Shown piece by piece: positions 49,820 through 58,675 of a stretch of 64,000 nucleotides of DNA. The notes below the pieces were generated by a model. It saw nothing but the letters and a program-made list of their open reading frames with translations. It was not told where the DNA came from and did not search any database. Source of the stretch: Streptomyces humi (GTDB lineage Bacteria > Actinomycetota > Actinomycetes > Streptomycetales > Streptomycetaceae); the NCBI RefSeq assembly GCF_001005085.2, contig NZ_LBMU02000077.1:1-64000 (forward strand), given 5' to 3'. The position numbers were made by a program, and so were the translations under genes. Every line of letters starts with the position of its first letter. Positions within the stretch are counted from its first letter, which is position 1.

Positions 49820-51547
49820 GTGACGACTTACGAACAGGGCGCGCGCACCCTCGAACTGCCCTGGCCGTTCACCGGCCGGGACGGTGAACTGGAGCTGGTC
49901 AGGCGGTCGTCGCCGGCCGGCCGGCGGGGTGTCGTGGTGACCGGCCCGGCCGGCGTCGGCAAGACCCGGCTGATCACCGAGGCGGTACGGGGCACCGACT
50001 GCACCCGGGTGACCGGCACCCCCGAGACCAGCGCCCTCCCGTTCGCCGCGTTCGCGCACCTGCTCCCCGACCGGGTCTCGCTGCCGGGCGCGGTGCGCCG
50101 GCTGAACGAGGTGCGGCTGCTGGTCGTCGACGACGCCCACCTCCTCGACGAGGCCTCGGCCGCCCTGGTGCACCAGCTCGCCGTGCACGGCCGTACCCGG
50201 CTGCTGGTGGCCGCCGCCGACCCGGCTCCGGTCCGCGACGCGGTCTCCCGGCTGTGGACCGGGGAACTCCTCACCCACGTCGTCCTGGAACCGCTACCGT
50301 ACGACGAGACCGCCCAACTGCTCGCCGGGAGCCGTCTGGAGCCGCTCACCGTGCGCCGGCTGCACCGGGTGTGCCGGGGAGATCTGCGGCTGCTGCGCGA
50401 ACTGCTGGGCGCGCTGCGCGAGTCCGGGTCGCTGACCCCGGTGCCGGACACCGCTGAGCTGGCCTGGCGCGGCCCGCTGCCGCTCACCGCCACCGTCCGG
50501 GACCGGATCAGGCCCCTGCTGGAGCGGCGCGGCCACGGCGAGCGCGACACCCTGGAACGCCTCGCGTTCGCCGAGCCCCTGCCGCCGCACCTCGACGAGG
50601 GTCTCGACCTCACGATCCTCGAACGCCTGGAAGCCGACGGCCTGGTGCAGGTCGACGAGCAAGGCGCGATCCGTCTCGCCCACCCGCTGTACGGTCCCGC
50701 GCTGCGCGCTTCGGCGGGCCGGCTGCGGGTCCGGCGGCTGGCCCGTACCGCCGGCCTGGGCGGACCCGCCCTCAGGGCCGAACAGGACCGACTGGAGGAA
50801 CGCATCGAGCAGTTGGACGTACGGGAGGTGCCGGCCCCGGTGGGGGAGTGGCCGGCGTCGGGAGACCGGCCCGTACCGGCCGGGTACGCGGCGGCGCGTG
50901 CCCGGTACTCGTGGCTTCGGGGGGAGCTGCGAGAGGCGGCGGCGTGGGCGAGGGAGGGGCTGCGCGGGGCGCCGGGCGACGCCTCCTGCCGTACCGAACT
51001 CGCCCGCGCCACCGCCGAGTCGGGAGAAGCTGCCGTAGTGCGCGGGGACGGGGGTCTCGCGCACTACGGCGCCGTACGGCTGGGGGAGCCCGAGCGGGCC
51101 GCGGGGCGGCCGGCGGGCGTGCTCGGGCTGCACGCCGACGCCCTCGCCCGCGGTGACGGACCCGGCCTCGACCGGGCCGCCGCGGCGCTGGCGGAGCGCG
51201 GCCTGCTGCTGTTCGCCGCGGAGGCGCACGCGCAGGCCGTGCGCGCCCACCGCGACCCGCGCGCCGCGCGGACGTCACGCGCCCGCGCGGTCGCCCTCGC
51301 CCGCCGCTGCCAGGGCGCCCGCACGCCGGCCCTGTCCGGCCTGTTCCTCGGCGAACTCACCGCCCGCCAGCGGCAGATCGTCACCCTTGCCGCCACCGGC
51401 CTCAGCAACCGGCAGATCGCCGAGCAACTGGCCCTGTCCGTAAGGACGGTGGGCAACCACCTCTACAGCGCGTACACCCGCCTCGGTGCCACCGACCGCA
51501 CGGACCTGCCCTGGCTCCTGGAGCAGCCGGACGCCCAGTCGGCGTGA
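49820..51547 (+). CDS. LuxR-family regulator with AAA ATPase domain (short LAL type)
   Basis: A 575-residue regulator. Residues about 30-200 are a P-loop ATPase with Walker A GPAGVGKTR and Walker B LLVVDDAH. The middle is helical and may be a reduced sensor region. The C-terminal LuxR helix-turn-helix reads LTARQRQIVTLAATGLSNRQ and LSVRTVGNHLYSAYTRLG. It is shorter than typical LAL regulators (about 900 residues). The GTG at 49820 follows a TACTCA...TGAGTA inverted repeat (49772-49802), perhaps its operator. Its targets are unknown; the CHAT gene region is next to it. Confidence 0.82.
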   Translation: MTTYEQGARTLELPWPFTGRDGELELVRRSSPAGRRGVVVTGPAGVGKTRLITEAVRGTDCTRVTGTPETSALPFAAFAHLLPDRVSLPGAVRRLNEVRLLVVDDAHLLDEASAALVHQLAVHGRTRLLVAAADPAPVRDAVSRLWTGELLTHVVLEPLPYDETAQLLAGSRLEPLTVRRLHRVCRGDLRLLRELLGALRESGSLTPVPDTAELAWRGPLPLTATVRDRIRPLLERRGHGERDTLERLAFAEPLPPHLDEGLDLTILERLEADGLVQVDEQGAIRLAHPLYGPALRASAGRLRVRRLARTAGLGGPALRAEQDRLEERIEQLDVREVPAPVGEWPASGDRPVPAGYAAARARYSWLRGELREAAAWAREGLRGAPGDASCRTELARATAESGEAAVVRGDGGLAHYGAVRLGEPERAAGRPAGVLGLHADALARGDGPGLDRAAAALAERGLLLFAAEAHAQAVRAHRDPRAARTSRARAVALARRCQGARTPALSGLFLGELTARQRQIVTLAATGLSNRQIAEQLALSVRTVGNHLYSAYTRLGATDRTDLPWLLEQPDAQSA

Positions 51548-51760
51548 GCGGATCCCCGGCGCCTGCGGCCCCGCCGTGGCCGCCGGAGCGGCAAGACGGG
51601 TGATCGGCGTGAGCGAATCGTCGGGCCGTCCCGGGCGGTCCGGGGCAGTCGCGGGCGGTCCCGGGCCGTCCCGGGCCGTCCTGGGCGGTCGCCGGCGGTC
51701 GCGGGCGGCCAAGGTCATGTGGCGGGCCGTTTCCCGCGGGCCCTCCCCGAGCCGGTCCCG
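51548..51760. other. G/C-rich repetitive gap
   Basis: The 213 bp after the LuxR gene contain degenerate repeats of GGTCCCGGGC and GGTCGCGGGC type (about 51630-51710). No credible gene or terminator stands out. It runs into the 9-bp satellite described separately. Confidence 0.4.
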
Positions 51761-51895
51761 CTCAGGCCCCTCAGGCCCTTCAGGCCCCTCAGGCCCCTCA
51801 GGCCCCTCAGGCCCCTCAGGCCCCTCAGGCCCTTCAGGCCCTTCAGGCCCTTCAGGCCCTTCAGGCCCCTCAGGCCCCTCGGGCCGCTCAGGCCG
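51761..51895. repeat. 9-bp tandem repeat, 15 units, at the 3' end of the CHAT gene
   Basis: Fifteen contiguous units of CTCAGGCCC or TTCAGGCCC run from 51761 to 51895, with the last two changed to GGCCG endings. The CHAT gene stop codon (51888-51890) lies in the last unit. Because 9 is a multiple of 3 all frames stay open, which creates long spurious ORFs such as Gly-Pro-Ser repeats. Confidence 0.85.
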
Positions 51896-54521
51896 CTCCG
51901 AACGCCGCGAAGGCCCAGCCCGTCGCCTGGTGGACCGCGTCGGACGGCAGGGCCGCCCGGGCGTCCCGCAGTGCCTCCGCCAGCGACAGGCCGGCGCCCA
52001 GGCCCTTGTGCAGGGCCAGCATCAGGGGCACCACCGCCGAGTCGTTGACGGGCGCGCTGCTCGCCACCACCCCGGCCGTGCCGAGCGGCAGCAACGCCGT
52101 GACCAGGCCCAGGAGTTCGTCGGCGCCGACCGAGGCGAGCCGGGCCGTGTCACAGCTGGAGAGGATGATCCGGTAGGGGCTGCGGCGGAGCCGCTCGAAG
52201 TCGTGCACGATCAGCGGACCGTCGGCCATCAGCAGCGACGAGAACAGCGGGCTGTCCGCCCGGAAGGTGCCGTGCGCCGCGATGTGCGCGAGCGCGGCCC
52301 CGTCCAGCTCCGCCAGAACGCGCGGCACCTGGGCGTCATCGTGTTCCAGGACCGTAGCCGACGGGTACCGGCCCGCCACCTCGGGCACCTCCGCGCCCCC
52401 GGTCGCCAGCTCCGGCCCGCGCACCAGCACATGCCGGCCACCCGGCGGCGGCTCGGTCTCCCGGGCCCGCAGCCAGCTCCCCGCCGACGGCGACACACTG
52501 AGCACCCGTTCCCGCAGGGCGGGCAGCAGCGCCCACGGCACCCGGTGCAGGGCGCCCGGCGGGACGACCACCACGGGACCGGAGCCGAGCTGGTCCGCCG
52601 CCGCGCCCAGCAGCAGTTCCTGAAGACGCCGACCGGACGCCTCGACCATCGCCAGCCGCCCCTCCGCCCCCGGATGCGCCAGCCGTCGCAGCCCCGCCTG
52701 GACGTGCTCCGCCTCGGCGACCGCCTCCGCCAGCAGGCCCCCCGCGAAGCGCCGTACCCGGCCGCGGCCGCACAGCAGCACCTGCACCCGGCCGTCCAGA
52801 ACGGCGAGTTCGACCAGCCGGGCGGCGCCGAGCCGGTCGAGCAGCCGGGCCGGATCGAACCGGGCGCCCTCGCCGGGTGCCGCACCGCGGATGTGATGGG
52901 TGCGGGAGCGGATCTCCCGTTCCAGGCGCCGCTGTTCACGCTCCAGCGCGGGCACCGGACGGCGGTCCCGGCGGGCCCGCTCGGCGCGGGAGGCGATCTC
53001 CCGGAACGCGGTGAGCGAGGAGAGCAGCGCAGGGTCGGCGGGCGGCCGGGTCGGGGGAGCGGACAGGACCGTGGCCCGCCAGCGCTCGCTCCACTCCAGC
53101 AGCCGGCGCGGACCGCCGTGCGCGAGGCTCGCCTGCTGCGCCAGCGCCGCCAGTTCGGCGCCCTGCGCGGTGGCCCGGGCCCGCAGCTCCGAGGCGCCCA
53201 GTGTCATCCGGTGGTCGTCGAGGACGTCGAGGCCGCGCCGGCACGCCTCCAGCACGCCCCGCCGTGAACCCGCCGCGCGGGCGCTCAGCGCCTGGGCCGC
53301 CCAGCCGGTCATCCGGGCCAGCGGCGGGCCGCCGTGCCTGCTGCGCGCGGCCACCGCGAGATGCCGCTCCGCGTCCGCCGTCCAGCCCAGCTCCAGCGCG
53401 ATCCGCCCCGCGAGCAACGAGGCCTCCGGCGCCGCCGGGGCACCGAAGGACGCCAGCCGGTCCGCCACCCCGGCCGCCTCCTGCACCAGCCGCCCCGAGG
53501 CGGCCCCGCCCGCCACCCGGGCCTCGATCAGCTCCAGCCGGGCATGCGTCTCCCACCAGCTCCGCCGCTGCCCCGAGAACAGCCGCACCGCGACGGCCGC
53601 ACGGGCGGTCGCGGTCCCCGCGTCCCCCGCCGAGCGGGCGGCCCGGGCGGCGGCCAGCAGCAGCTCGGCCTTGCGGGTGGACTGCCCGCCGAGCCGGTCC
53701 AGGGTCGCGATCGCCGCGTCCGCCTCGGCCAGCGCCTCGGGCGCGAGACCGGCCGCCATCAGCACCTCGCAGCGCGCGATGTACAGCATGAACGGCGGAG
53801 TGCCGAGTTCGGTGTACCGCTGCTCGGCCTCGGCGAGCAGCCGCAGCGCCGCCGGGACGTCCCCGGAGCGGAACGCGGCCAGGCCCCGGCTCTCCACCGC
53901 GACCGCCTTGTCGTGCTCCTGGCCCGTCGTCTCCCACAGCAGCTCGGCCGCCGTGAAGTCCGCGTCCGCCCGGTCCACCGCCCCCAGGGCCAGGTGCACC
54001 GTGGCGCGCACGCTCAGCGCCCGCGCGGTCCAGATGACGTCGCCGGCCTGCCGCAGTGCCGGTATCGCCCGCCGTACGTCCTCCAGGGCCTCCTTGTGCC
54101 GGCCGAGCACCCAGCACGCGTACGCCCGCCGGTACAGCACCCGCGCCCGGGTGTGCCCGTTGCTCCGGGCCACCCCGCGCTCGATCGCGGCCAGCCCCTG
54201 CCGAGTGCGCCCCGCGTGCACCAACGCGACCCCGAGGGTACCGAGGACGTCCGCCTCCCGCTCCGCCGAGTCCGCGCGGGCCGCGAAGTCCCGGGCGCGC
54301 CGCAGATGGTCGAGGGCCACGCCCAGATCCCCGAAGTCCCGTTGCCAGATGCCGATGACCTGGTGCGCGACGGACGCGTCGAACGGCGGCGGACCGGACC
54401 GGAGCACGCGTTCGGCCCGCGCCAGGGCCTCGCCCGGGGCGGCGAACACCATGGGCAGCAATTCCGTAACCGAATCGCTTCGCGCAGTCACCTCTCGGAT
54501 GGTAGTGGCCTGGGCAGACAT
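51888..54521 (-). CDS. CHAT-domain protein with TPR-like repeats
   Basis: An 877-residue protein. Residues about 20-480 form helical TPR-like repeats (for example ADVLGTLGVALVHAGRTRQG and YRRAYACWVLGRHKEALEDV). The C-terminal third is a CHAT peptidase (caspase-like) domain with catalytic His in LAHIAAHGTFRADS and Cys in RIILSSCDTARLAS. No signal or TM segment is seen, so it is cytoplasmic. The ATG at 54521 is preferred; the upstream frame lacks support. It is divergent from a subtilase-sigma factor operon. CHAT proteases are often activated by a partner and cut a downstream target; this arrangement suggests that the subtilase and sigma factor are linked to it. Confidence 0.85.
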   Translation of the reverse strand: MSAQATTIREVTARSDSVTELLPMVFAAPGEALARAERVLRSGPPPFDASVAHQVIGIWQRDFGDLGVALDHLRRARDFAARADSAEREADVLGTLGVALVHAGRTRQGLAAIERGVARSNGHTRARVLYRRAYACWVLGRHKEALEDVRRAIPALRQAGDVIWTARALSVRATVHLALGAVDRADADFTAAELLWETTGQEHDKAVAVESRGLAAFRSGDVPAALRLLAEAEQRYTELGTPPFMLYIARCEVLMAAGLAPEALAEADAAIATLDRLGGQSTRKAELLLAAARAARSAGDAGTATARAAVAVRLFSGQRRSWWETHARLELIEARVAGGAASGRLVQEAAGVADRLASFGAPAAPEASLLAGRIALELGWTADAERHLAVAARSRHGGPPLARMTGWAAQALSARAAGSRRGVLEACRRGLDVLDDHRMTLGASELRARATAQGAELAALAQQASLAHGGPRRLLEWSERWRATVLSAPPTRPPADPALLSSLTAFREIASRAERARRDRRPVPALEREQRRLEREIRSRTHHIRGAAPGEGARFDPARLLDRLGAARLVELAVLDGRVQVLLCGRGRVRRFAGGLLAEAVAEAEHVQAGLRRLAHPGAEGRLAMVEASGRRLQELLLGAAADQLGSGPVVVVPPGALHRVPWALLPALRERVLSVSPSAGSWLRARETEPPPGGRHVLVRGPELATGGAEVPEVAGRYPSATVLEHDDAQVPRVLAELDGAALAHIAAHGTFRADSPLFSSLLMADGPLIVHDFERLRRSPYRIILSSCDTARLASVGADELLGLVTALLPLGTAGVVASSAPVNDSAVVPLMLALHKGLGAGLSLAEALRDARAALPSDAVHQATGWAFAAFGAA

Positions 54522-54601
54522 GCCCCACAGGTTTGACGCTGTATCAAGCGGCGGCACGGCGACTCTGACTGAAGAACGCCGTTTCCGGGGGAGGACAGGC
54601 C
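54522..54601. promoter_or_regulatory. Divergent promoter gap of the CHAT and subtilase genes
   Basis: Only 80 bp separate the two start codons. It contains TTGACGCTGTATCAA (a TTGA/TCAA dyad at about 54533-54547) and the ribosome site GGGGGAGGACAGG of the subtilase. Promoters of both genes must overlap, which suggests coordinated control. Confidence 0.45.
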
Positions 54602-56041
54602 ATGGCACCTCAGCGATTCCAGGAGCAGTTCGATCACATCCAGCGCTCCATGCCGGACGTTCCACTGGCGATGGGGCCCGACGACTCCGCCGAGTTCCTG
54701 TACGAGAGGGGGGTCGTGCTGGCCCGCGACGGGGAGGAGGCCCGGGTCGTCGAGGACACCGTGCGCGCCCACTTCACCGCGACCGCCGGACTGGTGCCCG
54801 ACCACGTCGGCAGGACGGGTCCCGAGAGCAACCGCACCGGGGTCACCCGCATCCGGGTCGGCGACCCGGCCCACGGCGACCACACCCGGGACCACGCGGT
54901 CGGCCACGCGCTGCGCGCCCTGCGGGAGGCGGAGGGCCGCACCGGACGCCGGCTGGTCAGCCGCAACCACGTGGTCGCCACCACGAACGCCAACTCCTGC
55001 AACCCCTGCGAGCCGCTGCCGGCCCTGCTCGCGCAGACGCCCAACCCGCAGGCCGCACAGGGAGGTCACGACCCCGACACCGCGGTCCGCGTCATGGTGA
55101 TCGACACCGGCCTGGTGCACGACTACCGCTCCTACCCGCTGCTCGCCCACGCCCAGGGCGACCCGCAGATCGCCGAGACCGACGCGGCGGGAGTGCTCCA
55201 GCAGTACGTCGGCCACGGCACGTTCATCGCCGGCCTCATCGCCGCGCTCGCCCCCAACACGGACATCACCGTCACCAACACCATGAACGACGTGGGTGCC
55301 ATCCTGGAGTCCGAGTTCGGCGGCAAGCTCTTCGAGGCGGTCGACCGGCACGGCTGGCCGGACATCATCAGCCTCTCCGCCGGCACGTCGAACGGCAGCG
55401 CCGACGGACTGCTCGGTGTCGAGGCCTTCATGCAGGCCCTGCGCGACCAGCCCACCCTGCTCGTCGCCGCCGCGGGCAACAACGGCAGCGCCACCTCCTT
55501 CTGGCCCGCCGCCTGCGCCGACGTCTCCGGCTACGAGGACACCGTCCTCTCGGTGGGCGCGCTGCGCAGCGACGGCGAGTACGGCGCCTGCTTCACCAAC
55601 CACGGCGGCTGGGTCAAGGTCTACGCCCCCGGCGAGCAGCTCACCGGCCCGCTGGCGGGCTTCGACACACCCGTGCCGTACGTGTACCAGCACACCACCT
55701 ACGACGCCTGCCGGTTCGGCTTCACCTACGCCTGCACCTGCCAGTACCCGCGCCACACCGGCGTGCTGACCGACACCGGGGCGCCCGGCCCCGGCAAACC
55801 CGACCAAGTGATGTTCGAAGGATTCGCACAGTGGAGTGGAACATCGTTCGCCACCCCCATCGTCGCCGGACTCGTCGCCGACTGGATGACCACCCATCAG
55901 GAGCCCGACCCGCGCGCCGCGCGGACCCGGCTGCTGGCGAGCGGCACGGAGTACGCCGAGGTGCGCGGGACACCCGTCCCGGCGCTCCGCCCGGCCACCT
56001 GGCAGCCGGTTCCGGTCGTCCAACTGGCCGGCACGGCCTGA
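54602..56041 (+). CDS. S8-family (subtilisin-like) serine peptidase, no signal peptide
   Basis: A 479-residue subtilase. The catalytic triad is visible: Asp in VMVIDTGLV, His in YVGHGTFIAGL, Ser in WSGTSFATPIVAGLV; the oxyanion Asn is in VAAAGNNGSA. The N-terminus (MAPQRFQEQFDHIQ) lacks an export signal, so the enzyme probably acts inside the cell. Cys pairs (NSCNPCEP and ACTCQYP) may bind metal or form disulfides. Residues 1-160 form a non-catalytic N-terminal region, possibly an inhibitory or docking domain. It is transcribed with the sigma factor, opposite the CHAT gene. Confidence 0.88.
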   Translation: MAPQRFQEQFDHIQRSMPDVPLAMGPDDSAEFLYERGVVLARDGEEARVVEDTVRAHFTATAGLVPDHVGRTGPESNRTGVTRIRVGDPAHGDHTRDHAVGHALRALREAEGRTGRRLVSRNHVVATTNANSCNPCEPLPALLAQTPNPQAAQGGHDPDTAVRVMVIDTGLVHDYRSYPLLAHAQGDPQIAETDAAGVLQQYVGHGTFIAGLIAALAPNTDITVTNTMNDVGAILESEFGGKLFEAVDRHGWPDIISLSAGTSNGSADGLLGVEAFMQALRDQPTLLVAAAGNNGSATSFWPAACADVSGYEDTVLSVGALRSDGEYGACFTNHGGWVKVYAPGEQLTGPLAGFDTPVPYVYQHTTYDACRFGFTYACTCQYPRHTGVLTDTGAPGPGKPDQVMFEGFAQWSGTSFATPIVAGLVADWMTTHQEPDPRAARTRLLASGTEYAEVRGTPVPALRPATWQPVPVVQLAGTA

Positions 56042-56100
56042 GTTCCGGAACACTCCCCTCCACGGCGTACGATGACTTGCCGTACACGAGGGGTGGGACC

Positions 56101-56676
56101 GTGGACCGAGCAGAGGTCGGCGCGCTGGTCCAGTCCGCCGTCGACGGCGACGCGGCGGCCTGGAAAGCGCTCGTGGAGGGGCTGAGCCCGCTGGTGTGGT
56201 CCGTGGTGCGCGCGCACCGGCTCTCCGACGCCGACGGGCACGAGGTGTACCAGACGGTGTGGTTCCGGTTCGCCCAGCACCTGGGCCGCATCCGGGAACC
56301 CGACAAGGCCGGTTCCTGGCTGGCCAGTACGGCCCGCAACGAGTGTCTCAAGGTGATCAGAGGCCTCACCCGGCTGCTGCCGACCGACGACCCGCAGGTA
56401 CTGGACCGGGTCAGCGAGGACCGCACGCCCGAGCAGTCCCTGATCGACGCCGAGGAGCAGGCGGCCGAGGCCGAGCGGATCCGCCTGCTCTGGCAGGAGC
56501 TGGAGGAACTCGGCGACCGGTGCAGGCAGTTGCTGCGGGTCCTGATGGCCTCACCACCGCCCAGCTACGTCGAGGTTTCGGTGGCGCTGGGCATCGCGGT
56601 GGGCAGCATCGGCCCGCTGCGCCAGCGCTGCCTGCGCCGGCTGCGGGCCCGGCTCGACGCGAGGGGTGCGGCATGA
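56101..56676 (+). CDS. RNA polymerase sigma factor (ECF-like)
   Basis: A 191-residue sigma factor. Region 2 reads SPLVWSVVRAHRLSDADGHE, then VYQTVWFRFAQHL; region 4 is CRQLLRVLMASPPPSYVEVS followed by ALGIAVGSIGPLRQRCLRRL. The GTG at 56101 has a GAGGGGTGGG ribosome site. A GGAAC at 56047-56051 and a CGTAC at 56066-56070 could be an autoregulated promoter, though the 14-bp spacing is short. The next gene overlaps by 4 bp. No classical anti-sigma gene is adjacent; the small acidic protein downstream could fill that role. Confidence 0.85.
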   Translation: MDRAEVGALVQSAVDGDAAAWKALVEGLSPLVWSVVRAHRLSDADGHEVYQTVWFRFAQHLGRIREPDKAGSWLASTARNECLKVIRGLTRLLPTDDPQVLDRVSEDRTPEQSLIDAEEQAAEAERIRLLWQELEELGDRCRQLLRVLMASPPPSYVEVSVALGIAVGSIGPLRQRCLRRLRARLDARGAA

Positions 56677-57218
56677 GCGAGGACGGGTTCCCGACGGCGG
56701 AGGACGGCTTCGACGACACCGGGTCCGGCACCGGGTCCGGTATTGGGTCCGGCACCGATTCCGATGCCGATGCCGGGGCGGACGCGGAAGCCCTGGACGC
56801 CCTGGAGGAGGAGCTGCGCCAGACGGCCGCCGTCCTCGACCCGCTCCCGGCCGGGCTGCTCCAACTGGCCATGGACGCCTACGCGCTGCACGACCTGGAC
56901 GCCCGGATCGCCGAGCTGACCTTCGACTCGCTCGTCGACGCCGTCCCGGTCAGGGGAGTCGACGACCCGCCCCGGATGCTGACCTTCCAGGCGGGCGGGC
57001 TCACCGTGGACGTCGAGGTGAACGGCGACGGACTGCTCGGCCAGGTGCTGCCCCCGCAGCCCGCGCACATCGAGGTGCTCGGCGGTCCGGGGGCGGTACG
57101 CCCGCTCTCCGCCGACGGCATGGGCCGCTTCGCCGGTGACACCCCGCCCGCCGGTCCGTTCGCGCTGCGGCTGCGGACCGGCGGCGAGGTGATCGTCACG
57201 GAGTGGCTGCGGGCCTGA
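56673..57218 (+). CDS. Small acidic protein of unknown function after the sigma factor
   Basis: A 181-residue protein. Residues 1-45 are an acidic Gly/Ser/Asp-rich tail (GSGTGSGIGSGTDSDADAG). A helical patch follows (EALDALEEELRQTAAVLDPL), then a segment FDSLVDAVPVRGVDDPPRML and a beta-rich domain (TFQAGGLTVDVEVNGDGLLG). It overlaps the sigma factor gene by 4 bp (ATGA). No family is recognised. Position suggests a partner of the sigma factor, an anti-sigma-like protein or a substrate of the protease. Confidence 0.7.
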   Translation: MSEDGFPTAEDGFDDTGSGTGSGIGSGTDSDADAGADAEALDALEEELRQTAAVLDPLPAGLLQLAMDAYALHDLDARIAELTFDSLVDAVPVRGVDDPPRMLTFQAGGLTVDVEVNGDGLLGQVLPPQPAHIEVLGGPGAVRPLSADGMGRFAGDTPPAGPFALRLRTGGEVIVTEWLRA

Positions 57219-57231
57219 ACCCCGCGGGCGG

Positions 57232-57274
57232 CGCTGTGTCACGTGCCTCCCCAAGTGTGCGGTGACACAGCGCT
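57232..57274. terminator. 12-bp bidirectional terminator hairpin
   Basis: GCGCTGTGTCAC (57232-57243) is exactly complementary to GTGACACAGCGC (57263-57274). It lies between the convergent small acidic protein gene and P450 gene, ending 2 bp before the P450 stop. Confidence 0.8.
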
Positions 57275-57275
57275 G

Positions 57276-58616
57276 TCACCATGCCACCGGCAGCGCCAGC
57301 GGCCCGCGGATCATCGTCCGGCGGCGCCACGGCACGTCCTCGGCCGGCAGCGCGAGCCGCAGCTCCGGCAGCCGGTCGAGCAGGGTGCCGACCAGCAGCT
57401 CGGTCTGGAGCCGGGCGAGGACCGCGCCCGTGCAGTAGTGCGGGCCGTGGCCGAAGGCGAGGTGCGGGTTGGGCTCACGGTCCGGCACGATGCGGTCCGG
57501 GTCGGGGAAGACGTCCGGGTCGCGGTTGGCGGCCAGATAGGAGACGTACACCGGGTCGCCGGCCGCGATCCGGGTGCCGTCGCCCAGCTCGATGTCCTCC
57601 AGGGCGATCCGGGCGAGCCCGACCGTGCTGCGGTGCGGGATCCAGCGCAGCAGCTCGTCCAGGACCGGTCCGCGCTCCGCAGGCCGCTCCCGCAGCCGTG
57701 CCATCAGCTCCGGCCGGGTGAGCATCAGGAAGAGCATCTGGCCGCAGTTGTGGGTGACCGCCTCGCCGCCGATCTGTAGCGGACCGGCCAGGCCCACGGC
57801 CTCCTCCTCGCCGATCTCACCCCCGGCCACGGCTGCCCCGAGCAGCGAGTACACATCGTCGCCGGAGCTGCCGGCCCGGGCGCGCACCGTCTCCGTGATC
57901 CACCCGTACAGCCCCTGTTTGGCCGCGTCCGCGGCCTCGGCGCCGCCGGAGGTGGAGATGATCTGCCGGGTCCAGGCGTGCACCCGCTCCCGGTCCGCCT
58001 CCGGCACCCCCATCACCTCGCTGACCACGGTGACCGGAAACGGCTCCAGCACCCGCTCGACCAGATCGGCGGGCGGCCCGTCCCGGACCACCCCGTCCAC
58101 CAACTCGTCGAGGATCTTCTGCGCCCGGGGCCGCAGCCGCTTCATCGCGCCGACCGTGAAGGCCCCGGCGACCGGTCGGCGCAGCCGGTTGTGCTCGGGC
58201 TGGTCGGCCCAGGCCAGCGAGCCCGGGCGCGGCTCGAAGTGCGGGGCGAGCCGGGTCACCTGCCGCCGGGTCACCTCGGCGCGGCTGAACCGAGGGTCGT
58301 TGGTCACGGTCCTGACGTCCTCGTACCGGGTGGCGAGCCACGCCCAGCCCTCGCCGAACGGCAGCCGGATCCGGGTGACCGGGCCCTCCGCCATCAGGCC
58401 GGCGAGGACCGGGTCGAACTCCGTCCCCGCCAGGTCCAGCGCGGGCCAGTCCCGCACGCTCGGCGCGGCCCCCGAGCCGGACCCGGCCGCCGCGGGACAG
58501 CCGGGGCCGTCCCGCTCCGCGCCGAGGGGCGCGACCGGCCCGACGTGGACGGGCGGGGCCGGTTCCGGGGGCGCGGTCGTCTCCGTGGGGGTGGGCGCGG
58601 TCGTCTCCGTGGTCAT
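57276..58616 (-). CDS. Cytochrome P450
   Basis: A 446-residue soluble bacterial P450. The heme-binding loop is FGHGPHYCTGAVLAR (Cys ligand), and the ExxR of helix K is in DELLRWIPHRS. The I-helix reads LQIGGEAVTHNCGQ, a departure from the usual AGxxTT oxygen-activation motif that is seen in some Streptomyces P450s. The N-terminus has a Pro/Thr-rich tail (residues 1-45), and ATRYEDVRTVTNDPRF is typical. No ferredoxin gene is next to it, so redox partners come from elsewhere. The substrate is unknown. Confidence 0.9.
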   Translation of the reverse strand: MTTETTAPTPTETTAPPEPAPPVHVGPVAPLGAERDGPGCPAAAGSGSGAAPSVRDWPALDLAGTEFDPVLAGLMAEGPVTRIRLPFGEGWAWLATRYEDVRTVTNDPRFSRAEVTRRQVTRLAPHFEPRPGSLAWADQPEHNRLRRPVAGAFTVGAMKRLRPRAQKILDELVDGVVRDGPPADLVERVLEPFPVTVVSEVMGVPEADRERVHAWTRQIISTSGGAEAADAAKQGLYGWITETVRARAGSSGDDVYSLLGAAVAGGEIGEEEAVGLAGPLQIGGEAVTHNCGQMLFLMLTRPELMARLRERPAERGPVLDELLRWIPHRSTVGLARIALEDIELGDGTRIAAGDPVYVSYLAANRDPDVFPDPDRIVPDREPNPHLAFGHGPHYCTGAVLARLQTELLVGTLLDRLPELRLALPAEDVPWRRRTMIRGPLALPVAW

Positions 58617-58675
58617 GCCTCCACGGTCGTACGGCCCTCACCCGGTGTCCTGCGGGAGTGCTCCAGCCGGATGGG

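Noticed and set aside
51486..53267. Collagen-like Gly-Pro-Ser repeat ORF
   Set aside because: The repeat arises from the 9-bp satellite read in another frame; the ORF continues as antisense of the CHAT gene and lacks a ribosome site.
52900..56676. A 1258-codon plus-strand ORF reading through the CHAT antisense and into the sigma factor
   Set aside because: The first part is antisense to the CHAT gene and the middle is out of frame with the subtilase. Only the last part (sigma factor from 56101) is real.
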